From: Terriglobia bacterium
Lineage (GTDB): Bacteria; Acidobacteriota; Terriglobia; Bryobacterales; Bryobacteraceae
Reading direction: 5' to 3'
DNA: 64,000 bases
Assembly: GCA_020073445.1 (NCBI GenBank)
Contig: JAIQFE010000019.1
Span: forward strand, 62,001-126,000
In this document: piece after piece, positions 62,592 through 64,000 of the stretch
Position numbering within the stretch: position 1 is the stretch's first letter
Layout of the letters: the number at the start of each line of letters is the position of its first letter
Notes under the pieces: generated by a model
What the model was told of the DNA's origin: nothing
Databases searched by the model: none
What the model saw: the letters and a program-made list of their open reading frames with translations, nothing else
Made by a program: the position numbers and the translations under genes

Positions 62592-64000
62592 CACCCCTGA
62601 AGACGGTCGGCCACGCAACCCATCGCATTGATGCGCTCCAAAGAGTTACAGGTGCCGCGAAATACACCAGCGACCTTCATCTCCCCGGAATGCTGTACGC
62701 GCGCGTCCTGCGCAGCCCGCATCCGCATGCGCGCATTCGCAAGATCGATGTTTCTAAGGCGATGGCGCTGCCCGGGGTGAAGGCGATCCTGACGCATGAG
62801 AATTGCGACACCGCCTGGAGCAGCGGCGATCAGCTCAACCAGCGCAAGCTGTTCAACAATCCGGTGCGCTTCGCAGGCGATCCGGTGGCCGCGATCGCCG
62901 CGATCGACCGGCATGTCGCCGAAGACGCGACCCACCTGATCGAAGTCGACTATGAAATTCTGCCGTTCCTGACCGATCTCGAAGATGCGCTGAAACCCGG
63001 CGCGGTGGCGATCCATGAGGGAGGCAACCTCTCTCTCAATAACCAGCGCCAGCCCGTGCCGCAGACTTATAAGCGCGGCAACGTCGCCGATGGGCTCAAA
63101 GCCGCCGACCGCGTATTCGAGGATAACTTCACCTCGGCGCATCACAACAACGCGCAGCTGGAAATGCGCGTGTCCGTCGCGGAGTGGTCAGGCGACAAAC
63201 TGACAGTGCACGCCGCGACGCAGGGAATTGCCAATTGCCGCACGGATATCGCGAAGGATCTCAAGATCTCGGCGGACAACGTAAGGGTCATCAGCGAATA
63301 CATGGGTGGTGGGTTCGGCAATAAGAACCAGTGCCAGGATTCCGACCTGATGGCCGCGCTGCTCGCCAAGCAGGCCGGCGCTCCGGTGAAGCTCGAGTTC
63401 ACGCGCAAAGAGGATTTCGTCGCGGTACACGGGCGCTGGTCCAGCCGGCAATCCTACAAGGTCGGCGTGAAGAATGACGGGACGCTGACGGCGATCCAGT
63501 TCACGGCTCTCAGCGGCGCGGGTGCGTATCGGAAAGGCTCTTGCGATCTTTCGGGGACAGAGATTTATCAGGTGCCGCATTTGGAGACCAGCGTCTCCCC
63601 CGTATATACGAACACTGCTGTAGCGGCGAATTATCGCGCACCGGCGTATCCGCAGGCCGTCTTCGGGATCGAGTCGCTGATGGACGATGTCGCCTATGCG
63701 CTCAAGATGGATCCCATGGAATTCCGCCTCAAGAACATGACGCGGAAATTCCGTGACCAGACGCCGTATACGAGCATCGGACTCGAAGACTGCATCCGCA
63801 AGGGCGCTGAAAAGTTCGGCTGGAAGCAACGCTGGAAGCCCGTAGCGGGATCCGGCGAGGGTCCCGTCAAGCGCGGCGCGGGAATGGCCATGGGCATGTT
63901 CGGCTCGGGCCTGGGCCGCAGTAGCGCGGTGGTTCGCCTGGATGGCCAGGGCCAGTATCATCTTCATGTTGGTGTTACCGATGTAGGAACCGCCGCCAAG
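62588..64000 (+). CDS. Molybdopterin-binding subunit of the xanthine dehydrogenase family (partial)
   Basis: The frame opens at ATG 62588 (in the ATGA overlap) and stays open to the window edge, giving at least 471 residues. It has the family start (VTGAAKYTSDLHLPGMLYARVLRSPHPHARI), the molybdopterin loop YMGGGFGNKNQ, and the region LSGAGAYRKGS. It catalyses hydroxylation with a Mo-pterin cofactor; electrons pass to the 2Fe-2S subunit. It has no signal peptide itself and could be carried out with its Tat-targeted partner. Full length would be ~700-800 residues. Confidence 0.93.
   Translation, partial: MTPLKTVGHATHRIDALQRVTGAAKYTSDLHLPGMLYARVLRSPHPHARIRKIDVSKAMALPGVKAILTHENCDTAWSSGDQLNQRKLFNNPVRFAGDPVAAIAAIDRHVAEDATHLIEVDYEILPFLTDLEDALKPGAVAIHEGGNLSLNNQRQPVPQTYKRGNVADGLKAADRVFEDNFTSAHHNNAQLEMRVSVAEWSGDKLTVHAATQGIANCRTDIAKDLKISADNVRVISEYMGGGFGNKNQCQDSDLMAALLAKQAGAPVKLEFTRKEDFVAVHGRWSSRQSYKVGVKNDGTLTAIQFTALSGAGAYRKGSCDLSGTEIYQVPHLETSVSPVYTNTAVAANYRAPAYPQAVFGIESLMDDVAYALKMDPMEFRLKNMTRKFRDQTPYTSIGLEDCIRKGAEKFGWKQRWKPVAGSGEGPVKRGAGMAMGMFGSGLGRSSAVVRLDGQGQYHLHVGVTDVGTAAK

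Overview
The window looks like chromosomal DNA of an acidobacterium, most likely from the Bryobacterales/Solibacter branch. This is an inference from gene content: high-GC coding, frequent GTG/TTG starts, a TIGR03435-family protein, several copies of an expanded secreted family typical of Solibacter-like genomes, DUF4159, and many small exported proteins of unknown function. No phage, transposase, CRISPR array or rRNA was seen. One tRNA (Val, anticodon UAC) is present.

Layout. 1-4115: the 3' end of glnD, a LysE-type exporter, an OprB-type porin, and modBC without modA. 4172-10010 (minus): an F-type ATP synthase operon, b'-b-delta-alpha-gamma-beta-epsilon, without the a and c subunits and with an unusually short epsilon. 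10208-12300: DUF4159 protein, small membrane protein, AlkD-like DNA repair protein, ribbon-helix-helix protein. 12431-17072 (minus): 2-oxoacid:ferredoxin oxidoreductase (beta, then fused gamma-alpha) with a GltD-like flavoprotein/ferredoxin that appears to start at CTG. The proton-translocating transhydrogenase genes pntAA-pntAB-pntB follow at 17942-20830, so ferredoxin, NADPH and NADH handling are clustered. 20878-32835: accessory metabolism and secreted proteins, including an ACMSD-like amidohydrolase, three paralogs of a secreted family, three peptidyl-prolyl isomerases, a cytochrome c, SMP-30 and NTF2-like proteins, a methyltransferase, malonyl-CoA decarboxylase, and a Tat-exported arylmalonate-decarboxylase homolog. 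32990-43597: a Crp/Fnr regulator and mostly small exported proteins of unknown function, the tRNA, a sialidase-like protein, a DUF2844/DUF3443 pair and a possible L7/L12-like small protein.

43703-49074 is the rimP-nusA-infB-ylxP translation/transcription operon with a hairpin leader. It is followed by a decayed peroxiredoxin and a large RNase E/G. 52688-58519 (minus) is the cell-shape operon mreB-mreC-mreD-mrdA-rodA. 58644-64000 holds a beta-propeller lipoprotein, a small membrane protein, lolA, recA, and the start of a Tat-exported two-subunit molybdenum hydroxylase that runs off the window.

The most distinctive non-coding signal is a set of short palindromic repeats between genes. They include a two-copy, roughly 80-bp element with terminal inverted repeats, a chain of four hairpins with compensating base changes, a GGCCGGCC-type palindrome family, and a three-way-junction structure next to the broken peroxiredoxin. 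The best candidates for unusual biology are the CTG start in the ketoacid oxidoreductase operon, the truncated epsilon subunit, the triplicated ribosome-binding unit at 29987-30028, and the Tat-exported arylmalonate decarboxylase homolog.
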